Shown here piece by piece: positions 1 through 11,005 of a DNA stretch of 64,000 nucleotides. Each line of letters opens with the position of its first letter. The stretch's first letter is position 1. The notes beneath the pieces were generated by a model. The model did no database searches, was not told where the DNA came from, and saw nothing but the letters and a program-made list of their open reading frames with translations. The stretch is from the NCBI GenBank assembly GCA_002633025.1, contig NMRB01000017.1:158919-222918 (forward strand), given 5' to 3'. The DNA comes from Notospermus geniculatus. Its lineage: Eukaryota; Nemertea; Pilidiophora; Heteronemertea; Lineidae. A program made the position numbers and the translations under genes.

Positions 1-1184
1 ACTTTTCGAGATAGCAAATTGGTGATATTTTGATATTCTGATATTTTCATGATAAATATCCTTTTTCCCAAAACCTTTCGAACCAACAGGTGTGTAACAA
101 CTCAAAGTATTTGGGAATCAAAAATTGATGACTGCCTACCGGGAAATTAAGAAAAAACCCTATGTTGCAATACTTATGATCAGTGTGTGTATATAATTAG
201 GCGTTTCATGCTGTCATGATGCTGTACAACAACATCACATGTCATATCTACGACAGACTGACTGAATATCTAAACCTGGGATTTTCCAAATTAATAAACT
301 AGTTATATGAATGCTATATATGCTCTACATTTTCAGTCCAAACTTGTATACATGTATACTAAGTACACTGAAGTGATCATTTGTGAGTAAAAATTAGGCA
401 TTTCGTGACCCGGACGCTGTGTTTATGAAGGGTGTACCTACACACAAAAAACCAAGTGCTAAATGTATTATGTTGAGATGCACAGTGAGCCCAACGGAGA
501 TCCGCAAGCATTAACGGGAACCCTGGAGTTCCCGCAAAGATTCGCTGTTTTACGCACGTGTTCTGCGGATGCGTAAATGTACGGATGCTTCGTGAATAAG
601 GCGCAAACCGTAACGGAGGCTTAACGGATCCGTTAAAGCGTACGGATGCTTTGTGAATAAGGACCCTGAATTTCCCAAGCTGAAGATCCAATGTAGAATA
701 GATTTCCTTCTTCCCGAGGTATACAGCTGAGATATTTAACATTTGCAACTTTTGAAGTCAATAGGAATGCCAAAGGAGAGACAACAAGGACAATGGTATC
801 ATCTTCATCAGATGTTGTGGTGACTGCCTCAAAACAAAGAGATTAGCCCAAGCCAGTTGGCAAGCTAACAACTCTGTCTCTCCCATTCAAGATAGATGTA
901 AGAGTTTGTTTCTGTTGTCGTTTCTGAGATGTTATTTTGAAAATTTTACAAATCTTCTTCTTGTCGCAGTCCATGATGATACTGGTCGTGCTAACAGGTA
1001 GTGGCATCCCTGAAAAAGATGGAGTCATTGAAATGAGATATTGTAATTCATCACTCCCATAGGGCATAGGCCTAGTTCTCACAGCAGCATTTATGACAAA
1101 GGGTATTGCATTTATTTCTGAAATTCAGGGTTCCCTTTGCATGCTGTATCAATATTATTGGGGAGTCCTCGGCAGATTTGGGGT
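1..1184. other. No supported gene; repeat-like stretch
   Basis: I see no recognisable gene here. At 500-670 a sequence ends in GTGAATAAGGACCCTGA, which resembles the ATGAATAAGGTCCCTGG end near 11480-11500, so this is probably the end of a dispersed non-autonomous element. A short minus-strand open stretch at 843-1082 has a possible splice acceptor inside it but matches no family I know. Confidence 0.4.
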
Positions 1185-2018
1185 CCAGGCCTGGTATTCA
1201 TAAAGCTACTTAAGTCAAAGCAGAGCGAACAAACCCCTCCTTAACTCTGGTGCACCGAACAAGTGGGATTCAATATGACACTTAAGTCAAGTAGACCACT
1301 CAAATTGTCTCTTAGATTTGAGACACATCCGAGGCAGTTTTATCTTTAGGTAGATTGGCTTAGTTGCTTTGAATCATTCAGTTTTGGCAATTTAATCGAA
1401 GGAGATGGTCACTCTAATATTGTTAGCCTCACAGTTTGAGATTGAACGGAGACGGGCAATGCGTCGCGAAACACGTTTTTTTTGCAAAAGAGCACACTTT
1501 TGATCTTGAACTTTATCGACGATATCGGGTCGATCGACACACATTATTGGATGTAGTTGATGTTTATTCGCAACGACCTCGAACCTCAAACTCAAACGAA
1601 TCACGCACTGGTTGATGACCCCTTTTTGTATCCTAGTAATACACCTATCAATAACAGTTCTCATTCACGCATCATTTTTTGCGATGAAGGGGTTCTCAAA
1701 AACTTGGCCTTCTCTTCGCCTTGGTGTTCCTCCTCGACGGCAATACAACTATTTATAGCAAAATTACATAACACGGCATTGACACTGACTGCAATAGTTG
1801 TGAGTCAACCACTTGGACGCTCGCCAAACCGCCAAAAATTAACATTCCGACCATGAAATATGACATAGGCCCGTAGCAACGACTTGGGCGGTGTACTGAG
1901 CTAGGTAGGGTACTTAAGTAAGTTTATGGATCTCAAGATAAGCACCCCACCTGGCTTAGCGGTGCACTTCTGGTTTAAGTGGTCTTAAGTTAAGAAGTTT
2001 TATGAATACCGGTCCTGG
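1185..2018. mobile_element. Non-autonomous DNA transposon with inverted ends
   Basis: The two ends are imperfect inverted repeats: the left begins CCAGGCCTGGTATTCATAAA and the right, read in reverse complement, begins CCAGGACCGGTATTCATAAA. Both continue into subterminal copies of CTTAAGT. No transposase is encoded inside; the two overlapping open frames at 1392-1856 are not recognisable. No clear target-site duplication is visible. The TATTCATAAA end is shared with the small palindromes at 2761 and 30381, so these may be one mobilisation group. Confidence 0.65.
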
Positions 2019-2058
2019 CAGTCTGAACACAGAGACAAGAGGAAACCTCTACCACACA

Positions 2059-2233
2059 TACATCATTATTCATGCCATCTGTCACGCACGCTTTTATTGC
2101 CTAGGCAGCTAGGCCTACCTGTCATTGTCAGGTAGCCCAGGCACACTGGCCTCATCCGCATGGCTGGTACATGTAGGGGGCCTACACAGTGATTTTTGCA
2201 TGCCTAGCACACTGTTAGCCTGCATGCAGTGTA
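2059..2233 (+). repeat. 175 bp direct repeat, copy 1 (ends at an N)
   Basis: This block and 2354-2528 read the same for 175 bases, offset by 295 bases. Copy 1 stops exactly at an undetermined base (2234), after which the sequence is unrelated. An exact copy ending at an N suggests two haplotype versions joined by the assembler, or a very recent tandem duplication. Confidence 0.85.
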
Positions 2234-2353
2234 NTAGAGTGAAGCCAAGCATTTCGGACTTCAGTCTTTCGGAGTGAAATCTCACTTTAATGGAGTGAAA
2301 CGTCTTTAGCTCTTGCATTAGAGTGAAAATTTCACTCCCTGGAATTCAGAGAG

Positions 2354-2528
2354 TACATCATTATTCATGCCATCTGTCACGCACGCTTTTATTGCCTAGG
2401 CAGCTAGGCCTACCTGTCATTGTCAGGTAGCCCAGGCACACTGGCCTCATCCGCATGGCTGGTACATGTAGGGGGCCTACACAGTGATTTTTGCATGCCT
2501 AGCACACTGTTAGCCTGCATGCAGTGTA
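2354..2528 (+). repeat. 175 bp direct repeat, copy 2
   Basis: Second copy of the block at 2059-2233. Here the sequence continues without a gap into a CACAG-rich stretch, so this copy is the better guide to the true local order. Confidence 0.85.
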
Positions 2529-2760
2529 CTCCACAGCAAACACAGTACAGTGCAGAGTGCACAGACACACCACAGTGCAGTCGACATGACTGTCGAGTAC
2601 AGCAGTGAGCAGTGTTTTCTTCTAATTTTTGTAGCATTTTGTTCATAGAAATACTAAACTAACACTCATTGTCAGCACAGATGCCAAGTTTTCTCTCATT
2701 TGTAGCGTCAATCTTCTATCATTTTGACACACCTTTTTTACCTGAATGATATAAAATCGT

Positions 2761-2879
2761 GGGCCCATATTCATAAAACCTTGCTAGCTTAGTGGGTTGC
2801 TAGTGGTGTACATTGGCCTGTACAAACTGGGTAATTTAGTAAGTAACTAAGCCAAGGAAGGTTTTTTGAATATGGGCCC
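2761..2879. mobile_element. Small palindromic MITE with GGGCCC ends
   Basis: The left arm GGGCCCATATTCATAAAACC is mirrored by GGTTTTTTGAATATGGGCCC on the right. The 119 bp unit has no coding potential. It belongs to the same end-type as the larger element at 1185-2018 and the palindrome at 30381-30493. Confidence 0.7.
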
Positions 2880-3009
2880 TGTTTATCATCAGCTGATTAC
2901 ACCAGAACTTGCCTCGACGTCAAGGACGGTATCCTCGTACCTAAGTTCGATGATGTGTGCGATAAGCCGTACCCGTCTAGCAGGATACTGATGAATCCGA
3001 AAGTACCAT

Positions 3010-4143
3010 AGGCGGATCTAGGGGGGTGTTCAGGGGGTTCGATACCCCCCCTTGGCGGCCGCGGTGACCATTTTTAAAAACTGCATTTCTGGTTTAACGA
3101 AGAGTTCGGAGCATACAGAAGTGTTCCCACGGCATTGATAGCTTCCAATCGAAGGTCTAGGTAATCCCGACCCCCACTCTCCAGGTGCCACGACGTAACC
3201 AGAGCCATGGGCGGCTCCAGGAGGTCGACGACGGTTTGAACGACCTCACCCCCCTTTGGCGAACAGTGCCCTCGCATTCAAAGCAACGCGTTGAGGAGGA
3301 CAGGGCGGATTGTTGAATGACCAATAGTGCACAACTATTCTGCCCCTTTGTTACCACCCTCAGTGCCTTCCGCATGAAATGAGCGTCATTGCAACCATAC
3401 ATGTACGTCAAAGATTTCTGGCTTATTTGACATAAAAACACTTATTTCGGACGTGGTTTTTAGGAACAAATATCACAGGAAAATGCCCCAGGGACCATAC
3501 TTTTAGTACGTACGCACGGAAGGGGGGGGGTCTGAAAAATTAGGCCTATTTTGCGTACGTGTGCGTACGCGGGGGGGGGGGGNNNGGGGGGGGGGGCTCA
3601 GGACATCTGCAGAAATTTTCAAAATTGCTCTATTTCCTGTTATACTCGCCGTCTCCAGGCATTGATAGGTACACCTTACCTCCTAGACTGTACTGACGAT
3701 CTCCTCTGATGTATGTTTCAGCTTGTACAGGTGCGATATGTGCCTTGTTGTTACTAGTATTTGTTAATTTCTCGAATAAATCCCTAGATATAGACAGGTT
3801 CTTCAACGGCTGGCTGTCAATTCACCATGTTTGACTCCAGGTAATATCGGCCGACGATCGTCGATGCGTACGTACGCGCAGAGGGGGGGGGGCAATGACC
3901 CAGCGTATGCCTGCGTACAGGGGGGAGGGGGGTGCCGAAAACTGGAAAAACGTGCGTACGTACTAAATGGATGGTCCCCCAGAACGCGTCTCAGAGCATC
4001 TAGATTTTAAAATTTTCCTGCGGGAGGGCCCCCAGACCCCCCGTCGGGCCAGGGACCTTCGGCCCATGCCAACGCGCTTTGACTCTTTAACATGAGTTGC
4101 AGNCCCCCCCCCCCCCGTTGCCAAAATCCTAGATCCGCCCCTG
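3010..4143. mobile_element. Composite hAT-like non-autonomous element with G-rich interior
   Basis: The outer ends are AGGCGGATCTAGG (left) and CCTAGATCCGCCCCTGA (right), inverted copies of the CAGGGGCGGATC type of end that is common in hAT-related elements. Inside are long G or C runs, two with undetermined bases (3583-3585 and 4103), and a second nested inverted pair. The open frames inside (for example 3157-3441, minus) match nothing I know. Confidence 0.5.
3490..3981. mobile_element. Nested inverted-repeat element, GGGACCAT ends
   Basis: GGGACCATACTTTTAGTACG at the left is mirrored at the right by CGTACTAAATGGATGGTCCC. GTACGTACGCAC follows each end, and G runs of 8 to more than 20 follow that. 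It lies wholly inside the larger 3010-4143 element, so it inserted later or is an internal module of it. Confidence 0.6.
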
Positions 4144-4311
4144 ACGGCCCAGGATCTGGTGAATCACATCATCCACAGAAATAACAACCAATCAAAAGTT
4201 TGCAAGATTTTCCTAAGTAGATTCGCCGAGATGTACGTTGTGGCTGTTGGTAAGCTAGCCGCTGATTTTGCATCTTGCTTTCCCAGTCAGTTTGTGGAGT
4301 CTATGATGGTG

Positions 4312-4512
4312 TTAAGGGTCCCTCTGTTTGATGTTATGGTTGGGAGCCGTGCAATTATGGGGCCAATAATGGATGGAGAGTCTTGTCCCAGTTTCATCTG
4401 AATTGTAGGTGAGGTGTGGTTTCCCTTTCAGATTGTATTTTTTAAGAATGGCGTCCACTTCTGCATAATACTTGTCGACTTGTTCTTTGTTAAATGCCTT
4501 GGCCCTTGTCAT
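4312..4512 (-). pseudogene. pogo/Tigger-like DDE transposase fragment 1
   Basis: About 65 residues are recognisable: a helix-rich stretch with KYYAEVDAILKKYNL followed by KPHLTYNSDETG. The N-x-DETG block holds the first catalytic aspartate of the DDE_1 superfamily (pogo, Tigger, Jerky), which cut and paste DNA transposons. A possible continuation downstream is in another frame and contains a stop, and neither the CENP-B-type DNA-binding domain nor the other catalytic acids are present. It is a broken remnant, related to but distinct from fragment 2 nearby on the same strand. Confidence 0.65.
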
Positions 4513-4570
4513 ACTGAGGGATCTTTTGCTGTTGAAGTTTAAGGCATGACCACCTCCCCATGAATCCCTT

Positions 4571-4880
4571 ATACCATATATAGGTTAATATCTATATCTA
4601 TATCAGATTCTATATCTATATCATTACCGGCGTCGTAACCCTGTTGGATTTTTGCCGGAGGTATGGAGTCCACGACAGGCTACTGTCCACTTGTGTGGGG
4701 TCTTTTACTTGCCCTGGCATAGACACTCAGGTACAAGGGACCACGGCTTTTAGTCCCATCCGACGGACCCTGCATTAATGTTTCACAACTTTTTGTACAT
4801 GCCTTCGCCCGGAGTCGAACCCGCGCCGACCCATTGTACAGTTTGGTAGTCGAGCGCGCTAACCACTCGACCACCGGGCT
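4571..4880 (-). repeat. tRNA-derived SINE, copy A
   Basis: Read on the minus strand it begins with a tRNA-like head: an A-box region GGTCGAGTGGTTAGCGCGC and a B-box GGTTCGACTCC. Next comes a body containing CCGTCGGATGGGAC, AAGCCGTGGT, CCTTGTACCT and AGGGCAAGTAAAA. The 3' end runs into a short-period ATATAG microsatellite near 4571-4625. The body motifs and the AT-rich tail recur in the plus-strand SINE at 38250-38532, although the tRNA heads differ. Similar central domains are known from the deeply conserved Nin/Meta-type SINE superfamilies; that assignment is from memory and needs checking. Confidence 0.75.
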
Positions 4881-5209
4881 TAGACAATGGTCTCTGCTTT
4901 GAACGCCTGCCTCCTGTCACTAAAATTACGTTGCCAATGTTGGTGATATCTGATCTCAAATCAAGCGCCGTTTTGAGAAAAAAGGCGAAAGAAGGATTTT
5001 AGTTTAATGGGAAATGCATTAGACAGCCAAACTTCGGAGGCGTATTCTGCAAAATCTGCCGCTTCAAAATCAATGTGAATAGTACAAAATGTACATTTTG
5101 ACCGACTGAATTTGAAAATGTCATTAACCCATTTTAACAAATTTTTAATGGAACCTCGTCTCCAGATGCACGTTGGCATATCAGCACAGGTTTTGCCTAT
5201 GACTGGGGC

Positions 5210-5711
5210 ATGTGCCTATGTATCTCTATGGGAGGTACCACCAAAAATCAAAACAAACCCCACGAGCCATTCGCTTCAACCCGTCAAGAAGCAAGATAAC
5301 TTTTTCATCTGGCTGTAGATTTCTGCGTTTTACTGTGGGATGAACTTGTGGTCAAACCAACTTTCAAAAATATTGATGTTCATCCAACCAGACGAACCGA
5401 ACCTAACCCTCCACCCAGGTGGGGCTGTTGCACGCAGGGCCTCATTATCGCACTTCAAAAATGACAAGAGGGTCAACAACATCACCAATTGCATTGGCAC
5501 AACCCATTGTGATGTTCTGTTTGTTCCCACTTGTTACACTCCAAATGATCTTGGTATTTTTTCGACCAACAACATTTGATGGGCGGAAATCAAGCGGCAT
5601 ACCTGTTTCGTCACAGTTGTAAATCAGATCTGGCCTAGATATCAAATTGTTTTCAATGAGAACGCGTTCAAGTGTGTTATAATACTGTTCTATGACAGTC
5701 TCATTTCCCAT
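5210..5711 (-). pseudogene. pogo/Tigger-like DDE transposase fragment 2
   Basis: The frame from 5711 carries PDLIYNCDETG, then VVGRKNTKIIWSVTSG and NAIGDVVDPLVIF, the standard order around the first catalytic Asp of pogo-like transposases. A frameshift near 5445 moves the match to another frame (GWMNINIFESWFDH), and a third frame near 5300 continues with VILLLDG, the second catalytic Asp block. The following His of the usual LLLDGHxSH motif is absent. At least two frameshifts make it inactive. No flanking TIRs were identified. Confidence 0.75.
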
Positions 5712-6490
5712 GATGGTAAGTGAATGACTCAGCGCACTCCGAATAGCACAGTCATTAGTTCCAGCGCTCAGACTGCTGTGAACAAATGCAACTTGACATA
5801 CTTCAGTTTATCCCGTAATTGCCACGTCGTCCCACCATGATAAGCAAATGTGAAATGCACATCAGGTGCCTCCACTTTCAACCCCCCCCCGCGCACATTT
5901 TAAGAGAGAGGCCGACAAAATCAACGACTTTCCAACTTCACACGATGCTTCAAGTCCTTCTCCACCGGCTGCCATTTTGGTTCTGCAGAGTTTTCGAAAT
6001 AGTTAGAACAAATCCGGGACCTAACACCGGACGCCATTTAACACCTGCACAGCATCGCCGTATCCAAAGGGTTTGGCGACTGTCCTTGGGAAAAGTAAAA
6101 AAAAACGTATTCCCTTGATCCCTGAGTGGTTCTTACATCCGTTAACCGCACAATACACCATGATTGCATAACAAAAACGAGAACAACAACAGGCAAGACA
6201 AGGGACGCTGATGCCGAGGTGGATGGTAGCGTGAAAATCAGCTGGGCGGAGATGTCAACAAACAAGAGGCCCAAGGGCCTTGCGCTCAGCTGACTGGTGT
6301 TTTTGTAGGAAGTGGTATATTAGGGGGATGGTAAGTTGTGTATTGAAGGCCACTTAGAGTTTTGTTAGTTTGGGCAGTTCCTTGTTAATGTTGGTGGAGT
6401 TGATTGGTGAGAGGGATTGAATAAAATAAATAGTCTATTGTGAAAATAATCGTTTTTTATTTGATGTTGATTAGAAAGTACACTTTGTTG
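5712..6490. other. No supported gene; marine-type repeat start at 6258
   Basis: No recognisable coding sequence. Around 6258-6295 the words AAGAGGCCCAAGGGCCTTGCGCTCAGC form a short palindrome of a kind that begins dispersed repeats in several marine invertebrates. I cannot define its other end. Confidence 0.35.
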
Positions 6491-6491
6491 A

Positions 6492-6850
6492 TGTCTTATC
6501 AGGCAATGCTGTTCACTGATATTACTTGCTCTGAAGCATGTGTTTGATAGTGTCTACATTGCTTAGGGAGTTTGTAAGAGCTGAATACATTTCACCTCTC
6601 AGGCAATGCTGTGCACTGACAGTACTGTCTTTGAAGCATGGAACTCTAACATGTCTACAGCAGTTCAGTTCACTGAGGACATTGTGGTTTCTACATTGAT
6701 TAGAAAGTTGGCAAGAGCAAATTACATTTCATCTCTCAGGCAATGCTGTGCACTGATAGTACTGTCTTTGAAGCATGGAACTCTAACATGTCTACAGCAG
6801 TTCAGTTCACTGAGGACATTGTGGTTTCTATATTGATTAGGAAGTTCTAC
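6492..6850. repeat. 137 bp tandem repeat, about 2.6 copies
   Basis: The unit starting AGGCAATGCTGTGCACTGA recurs at 6601 and 6738, a period of 137 bases, with the two copies nearly identical over TTTGAAGCATGGAACTC and GTTCAGTTCACTGAGGAC. A third, clearly older copy lies upstream from about 6492. Open frames crossing it are consequences of the repeat. Confidence 0.85.
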
Positions 6851-7017
6851 TAGTCCCAGGGCTCCGGCCACCCCCTCTAAGACGGAGAAGGGTCTTTTTA
6901 ATGTACGTGACAACTCCTGGTTTGTCATCATCAAAAAAGGGACAACTTACACCTGTAGTCAACATTCTGGACGCCCTCTCTACCGTCTCGCACATCCCCA
7001 GTGGCCAAGGGGTAAGC

Positions 7018-8018
7018 CTAGAAAATTAGTCCAATACATAATCCCGGAGCCGCGCGGGGAGCGCACGCCGCCGTCGAGGCCGGGGTTCTACCCCTGGGCG
7101 ACTTGGCTCCGTGGGGGNGGGGGGGGGGGGGAGGAGAATGAATGGGGGAATCTCCCGGGTCACAGGGAGAGGTTTCAAATTCAATCAGGGGCGAACCCAG
7201 CTCCCTTGGGGGCGAAACTAAAGTTGAACTAGGCCCGCTCGGGACCCCGACCGACCGGCCAGGGGTCATACATTCCGATGAGAGGGCGGGAGTATTGCCA
7301 CCTTCTGCAATCGGTTCCCCAGCCGAAGGCTCACCCCTAGGGGGTAGCCTCACCAGCGGATCAGTCGTGGACAGAGCCTGTGCGGGGGGCATCTCGGACT
7401 CGGCCTCCAACTCGCCTTCCGGTCCCATCAGTCGGTGCCTTTCACGGCGCAACAACAGTGGGAGGGTCCTATCTCGGCATGGCTTTAGTTTGTCATGATG
7501 GACAACCAGACTGCACCCCCTAACCCGGATGCGAAAAAGCACCGGGGAGAGGACGGTCTCCACGAGATAGGGTCCCTCCCACCCCTCCCAGGGCGACCGC
7601 AATTCTGGGCTTTGGCCCGAGCGCCCTGATGTGTCCCTTCGAAGGACAATGTCACCGACGTCATAGGACCGGTGACGTAACTGGACGTCATAGTCCCTTT
7701 TTCTTCGGGCGAAGGCCGCGCCCAAGTGCCTCCTAGCGATTTCATGCAGCCACTCCACTGGTCCCGCAGCCGGAGGAGATACTCCCCTACCGATTGGGGT
7801 TGCCCGGGAGGGGCGACTGCGTCAAAAAATAGATCTAGGGGGTGATGAACTTCCCGTCCTAACATCGTCAAGTTGGCACTGAAGCGCGTGCTACGGTTAG
7901 GTGTCGAGCGAATCACTCCCGCCAAGAGGGGAAGATCCCTGTCCCACTCCTCCTGATTTTCCGCTAGGTAGCAGCGAATTAGTTCCAAGAGGGTGCGGTT
8001 GCATCTTTCCACCTAGCC
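7018..8018 (-). pseudogene. Ty3/Gypsy retrotransposon pol fragment (integrase C-terminal half)
   Basis: The upstream frame (8012 to about 7758) reads ERCNRTLLELIRCYL and WDRDLPLLAGVIRST, the integrase segment after the catalytic core. After a frameshift the frame 7758-7130 carries ARRKRDYDVQLRHRSYDVGD and then WEGWEGPYLV, the GPY/F module at the integrase C-terminus. A proline/serine-rich tail follows up to a G run with an N at 7118. The integrase zinc finger, DDE core, reverse transcriptase and both LTRs are missing. At about 8018 the homology stops abruptly beside a small palindrome (GCCTTCTTTTTAGGC). It is a truncated, frameshifted remnant. Confidence 0.8.
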
Positions 8019-8330
8019 TAAAAAGAAGGCTAGGAAAGGCGAAGAGCCAGCCTCATTCATTTCTCTCCTTATCCTGTTGACCTGCGGATGGTTCACTATC
8101 CTTCCGACCTGATCTCTTACGTCTTCTGGCGCACCTGCATCAGCTGAACGTCTTAGATCTCTCAGTAAATCAACAAACTGATCCTTCGCAAACAACTTTT
8201 CCACTTCTGACCCACTTGACAATTGCCAAATATTAGGATTATTACGTACGAACAATAGAGCCGAGTAACAATATGAAAGGACGAATTCCATGAATTCACG
8301 CGCCAGTAATAACCAAATGACATTCATGCA
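8019..8330 (-). pseudogene. Unknown protein fragment with LLRDLR domain, copy 1
   Basis: I do not recognise the family. The fragment reads DQFVDLLRDLRRSADAG and then VGRIVNHPQVNRIRREM. The same pattern (F-x-DLLRDLR, then RIV-x-HP) occurs at 13507-13983, also on the minus strand. It ends at the Gypsy junction. The apparent N-terminus of the open frame lies in the small inverted-repeat element at 8386-8501, so the true start is unknown. Confidence 0.45.
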
Positions 8331-8385
8331 TGAACAGCCCGCCCACTTATGCACATGACATGCATGAGCATTGTCACCGAAGTAC

Positions 8386-8501
8386 CCAGCCTCGTCCCCA
8401 GGGGTATACCGTAGTTCGCTCAGGCAACCTCGGACCATTCGCTCACTACGCGACCGCCATATTATCAGAAAGCGAACTATACCCCTGGGAACGAGGTTGC
8501 G
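8386..8501. mobile_element. Short inverted-repeat element with CCTCGTTCCCAGGG-type ends
   Basis: CAGCCTCGTCCCCAGGGGTA on the left is mirrored by TACCCCTGGGAACGAGGTTG on the right, and AGTTCGCT also pairs inside. No coding capacity. The end motif resembles one I associate with repeats in other marine invertebrates. Confidence 0.6.
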
Positions 8502-9491
8502 AAGCAGCGCGCGAGTGACGTCATCAAAATGTGTTGGTCACGTTTTTCTGATTGGTCTCGCTCGCAAGTGCTGACGGCTTTGTGTGAAGAGTGCTGTTAG
8601 GTTTCTCTACTTCTGATTAGTTTCTCAACGTCCTGCTTGGTGCGCACTTGGTTCTGACCAGTTTTGGAATTGCTGTCAGGTTTTGGGGTTCTGATAGGTC
8701 AATAAGTTGTTCTGATGTGGTAATTTTAAACGACTACTGCAGCATGCAAACTGTGCTGATGACATTATGAAAGTGCTGATGATATTATTGTAGTCCTGGT
8801 GACATTATGAAAGTGTTGATTAAGTCTTGACGCAACGACCCGAACCGCCGCGTAGCGGCGATGACGCGAAGCGAGCAAACAGCAAATGTGGGTCACGTCA
8901 TAGATTTTGGCCTTGTAGAGGATTTTCACCTTGAAACTATTGCAAGCTATACTGCGTTAATGAAGCCAAGACAGACTTTGCTAATCACAGGAATGGCTGC
9001 CAATACGCATGTTTAAGCAACTGGATGGTCTTTTTGGTCAAAATCGGGGTTAAGTGATGATTTTGAGGCAATTATATCTTTCGAGTATGAGGTTGGGACG
9101 TCATGAAAGTGTTTCCGGATTTGTTCGCAGCGCTCCCGCACTCACAGGCCTAGGACCGGTAACAGAACATGATGACGTCGCGTCATTGGTACCGCGTCAT
9201 TCACCTGGAGCGGCGTGCTCACGTACCCCGGAACCCGGATAACGTCATGACGTCACATCACCAGTGAAAATTTACGAGTTACGGTGGAGGAAAGAAGCCT
9301 TCCCCTTTATCATGTTTACCGTATTTAGCATGACATTTTGGCCCACAGGCAAAAGCTTTCTGCTGCATTGGCCTAAATCAATATTTTGGCCCATTGAGTA
9401 GGCCTATTCGGCCTAGCAAGCTGCACGCATCCATCCTCCCCGTCCGCATATCATTCCGGTACCGGTAATGAAAACCTTAGAGAGTTAGATT
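8502..9491. other. No supported gene; diffuse GATGACATTATGAAAGTG repeats
   Basis: No coding sequence recognised. Around 8750-8830 and again 9620-9690 short degenerate repeats of the form CTGATGACATTATGAAAGTG occur. A GC-rich mini-palindrome CGCCGCGTAGCGGCG lies near 8849. Confidence 0.4.
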
Positions 9492-9541
9492 GGTTTCTCT
9501 GCTTATGAGATACTTTCAAGTATCTCATAAGGAGAGAAACC
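9492..9541. repeat. Near-perfect 50 bp hairpin
   Basis: GGTTTCTCTGCTTATGAGAT and its mirror ATCTCATAAGGAGAGAAACC form arms with one mismatch around a loop of about 5 bases. Confidence 0.85.
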
Positions 9542-9728
9542 AAATAGGCCTACACCATCCCGAACCCCCTCTCCCTCCCGACACAGCAGAGCAATCCATT
9601 CCCAGGTTCTTTTACTCTGGATGACATTATGAAAATGCTGATGATAATATTACAAGTTCTGATGATATAATTACAAGTTCTGATGATATTATGACTTTGC
9701 TGACAGGATATCTTCAAATTCTGGCACC

Positions 9729-9948
9729 TTATATCATCATATCATATCAATATTGGTGTCAAAATGTAGGTCTGTGAGTGTACTTCAAGGAAATATGCAT
9801 CCCAAAGCCAGATCAGGTCCTTGTTCTCCTACAAGAGGTGTTAAAAGCCATGAGCCAAATCTGACTTTGGGGTGCATATTTTCTTGATGTACACTCAGCG
9901 ACCTACATTTTGACACAAATATCGATATGATCTGATGATATCATATTT
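9729..9948. mobile_element. Foldback element
   Basis: The left arm holds TGTCAAAATGTAGGTC, GTGTACTTCAAGG and ATGCATCCCAAAG; the right arm holds their mirrors CTTTGGGGTGCAT, TTGATGTACAC and GACCTACATTTTGACA. Arms are about 90 bases, separated by about 45. There is no coding content. Confidence 0.75.
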
Positions 9949-10434
9949 TTAACCCTTCTTTATTTCCAGTACCCGAACTTTAGGGGTCTGTAGGGACCTC
10001 TGGGACCTCTGTGATGAAGTGTACGTGGCATGGCACTTGGGGAAAAGGCTGAACAATGGACATGATGGAATGTCACTGGACCTTCGGTTCTAGAATCCCC
10101 GCAGTGGTCCTGGAAAGCATCTAAAAATCGTGCTCTCTTTTCACTAGCGTGCACGCAGAACTCGGAAAGGTTGTCATGGAGAGGCTCATCCTTTAGTGAT
10201 ACGTGTGGCCTGGCAATTTGGTGAGGTGCTCCTCATCGAGTTCTTTAATCTGCTCCAGTCCAGTGTCTCCCTTTTCATTTTTTTGCATTTTCGAGTGGTT
10301 GACACAAGCCACCCTCCATTCCTTGTTGGTCGGTTTGGCAGGTATCCAATGTTGGATTGAGCGGTTTATCTCCTCCATGTCCATTCAAAAGCCAGAATGT
10401 AGCAATACAAATTGTCAGCGGTTCCGGAGCCTAA

Positions 10435-11005
10435 ACTTGCATTCACTGCATACTAGTTTTGGAATCCTAAACCGTAGTATTGTATGGAACAAAATGTGGT
10501 ATAGTGTCCCTAAACCGCAGTTTAGAGGAACTTAGGGTTAGTAAATCCTAAACCATGGTTTAGGGAGGCTTAACTGTAGTCTACTCACAAAGTGTAGTTT
10601 ACCATAAACCGTATAGCGTACGCCGGAATGGACAATCGGCGCTTTGGGAATCGGCATTTAGCAGTAAACCGTAGTTTACGGACCGCAAACCATAGTTTAT
10701 GCCGATTAGCAGTTTTACAAACCGTAGTTTACGGTGGACATAAGTTTATTGGAAACAGAGAATGCTGTAAACCGCCGTTTTTTATTCGTAAACTGCAGGT
10801 TTGGGCTGAACCTATAGTTTATGACCCGTTTTCCCTGGTTTACTAGATTCCACGTGGTTTACGATCCTAAAACCATGGGTGGGCCTGTCGAAATGGACGT
10901 TTTGCTTCAAACTATGGTTTGATGTGCCTGAATATTGTAGTTTAGGACAGTAAACCATAACATGGTCCTAAACCATGCATGGTTTAAGGATCGAAAACCA
11001 TTTTT
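10435..11005. repeat. Array of palindromic AAACCRTRGTTTA words
   Basis: About eighteen occurrences of AAACC…GGTTT or TAAACCGTAGTTTA-like words lie within 570 bases, at irregular 10-60 base spacing, many of them self-complementary (for example TAAACCATGGTTTA, TAAACCGTAGTTTA). The spacers are unrelated to each other. There is no coding signal. It could be the interior of a non-autonomous transposon with repeated protein-binding words, as in the element at 58713-59643. Confidence 0.7.

Noticed and set aside
4806-4880. Possible tRNA gene
   Set aside because: A- and B-box words are present but acceptor and T stems do not pair properly, and a SINE body follows. The same holds at 26853, 38250, 57895 and 58064.
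5819-6118. Plus-strand open frame with NPGPNTGRHLTPAQHRR
   Set aside because: It has some protein-like composition but no supported homology, start context or neighbouring coding evidence.
6482-6860. CRISPR-like array
   Set aside because: The units are full-length tandem copies without unique spacers, and the window is eukaryotic.
7142-7498. Plus-strand open frame over the Gypsy fragment
   Set aside because: It is antisense to the proline-rich integrase tail and has no recognisable domain.
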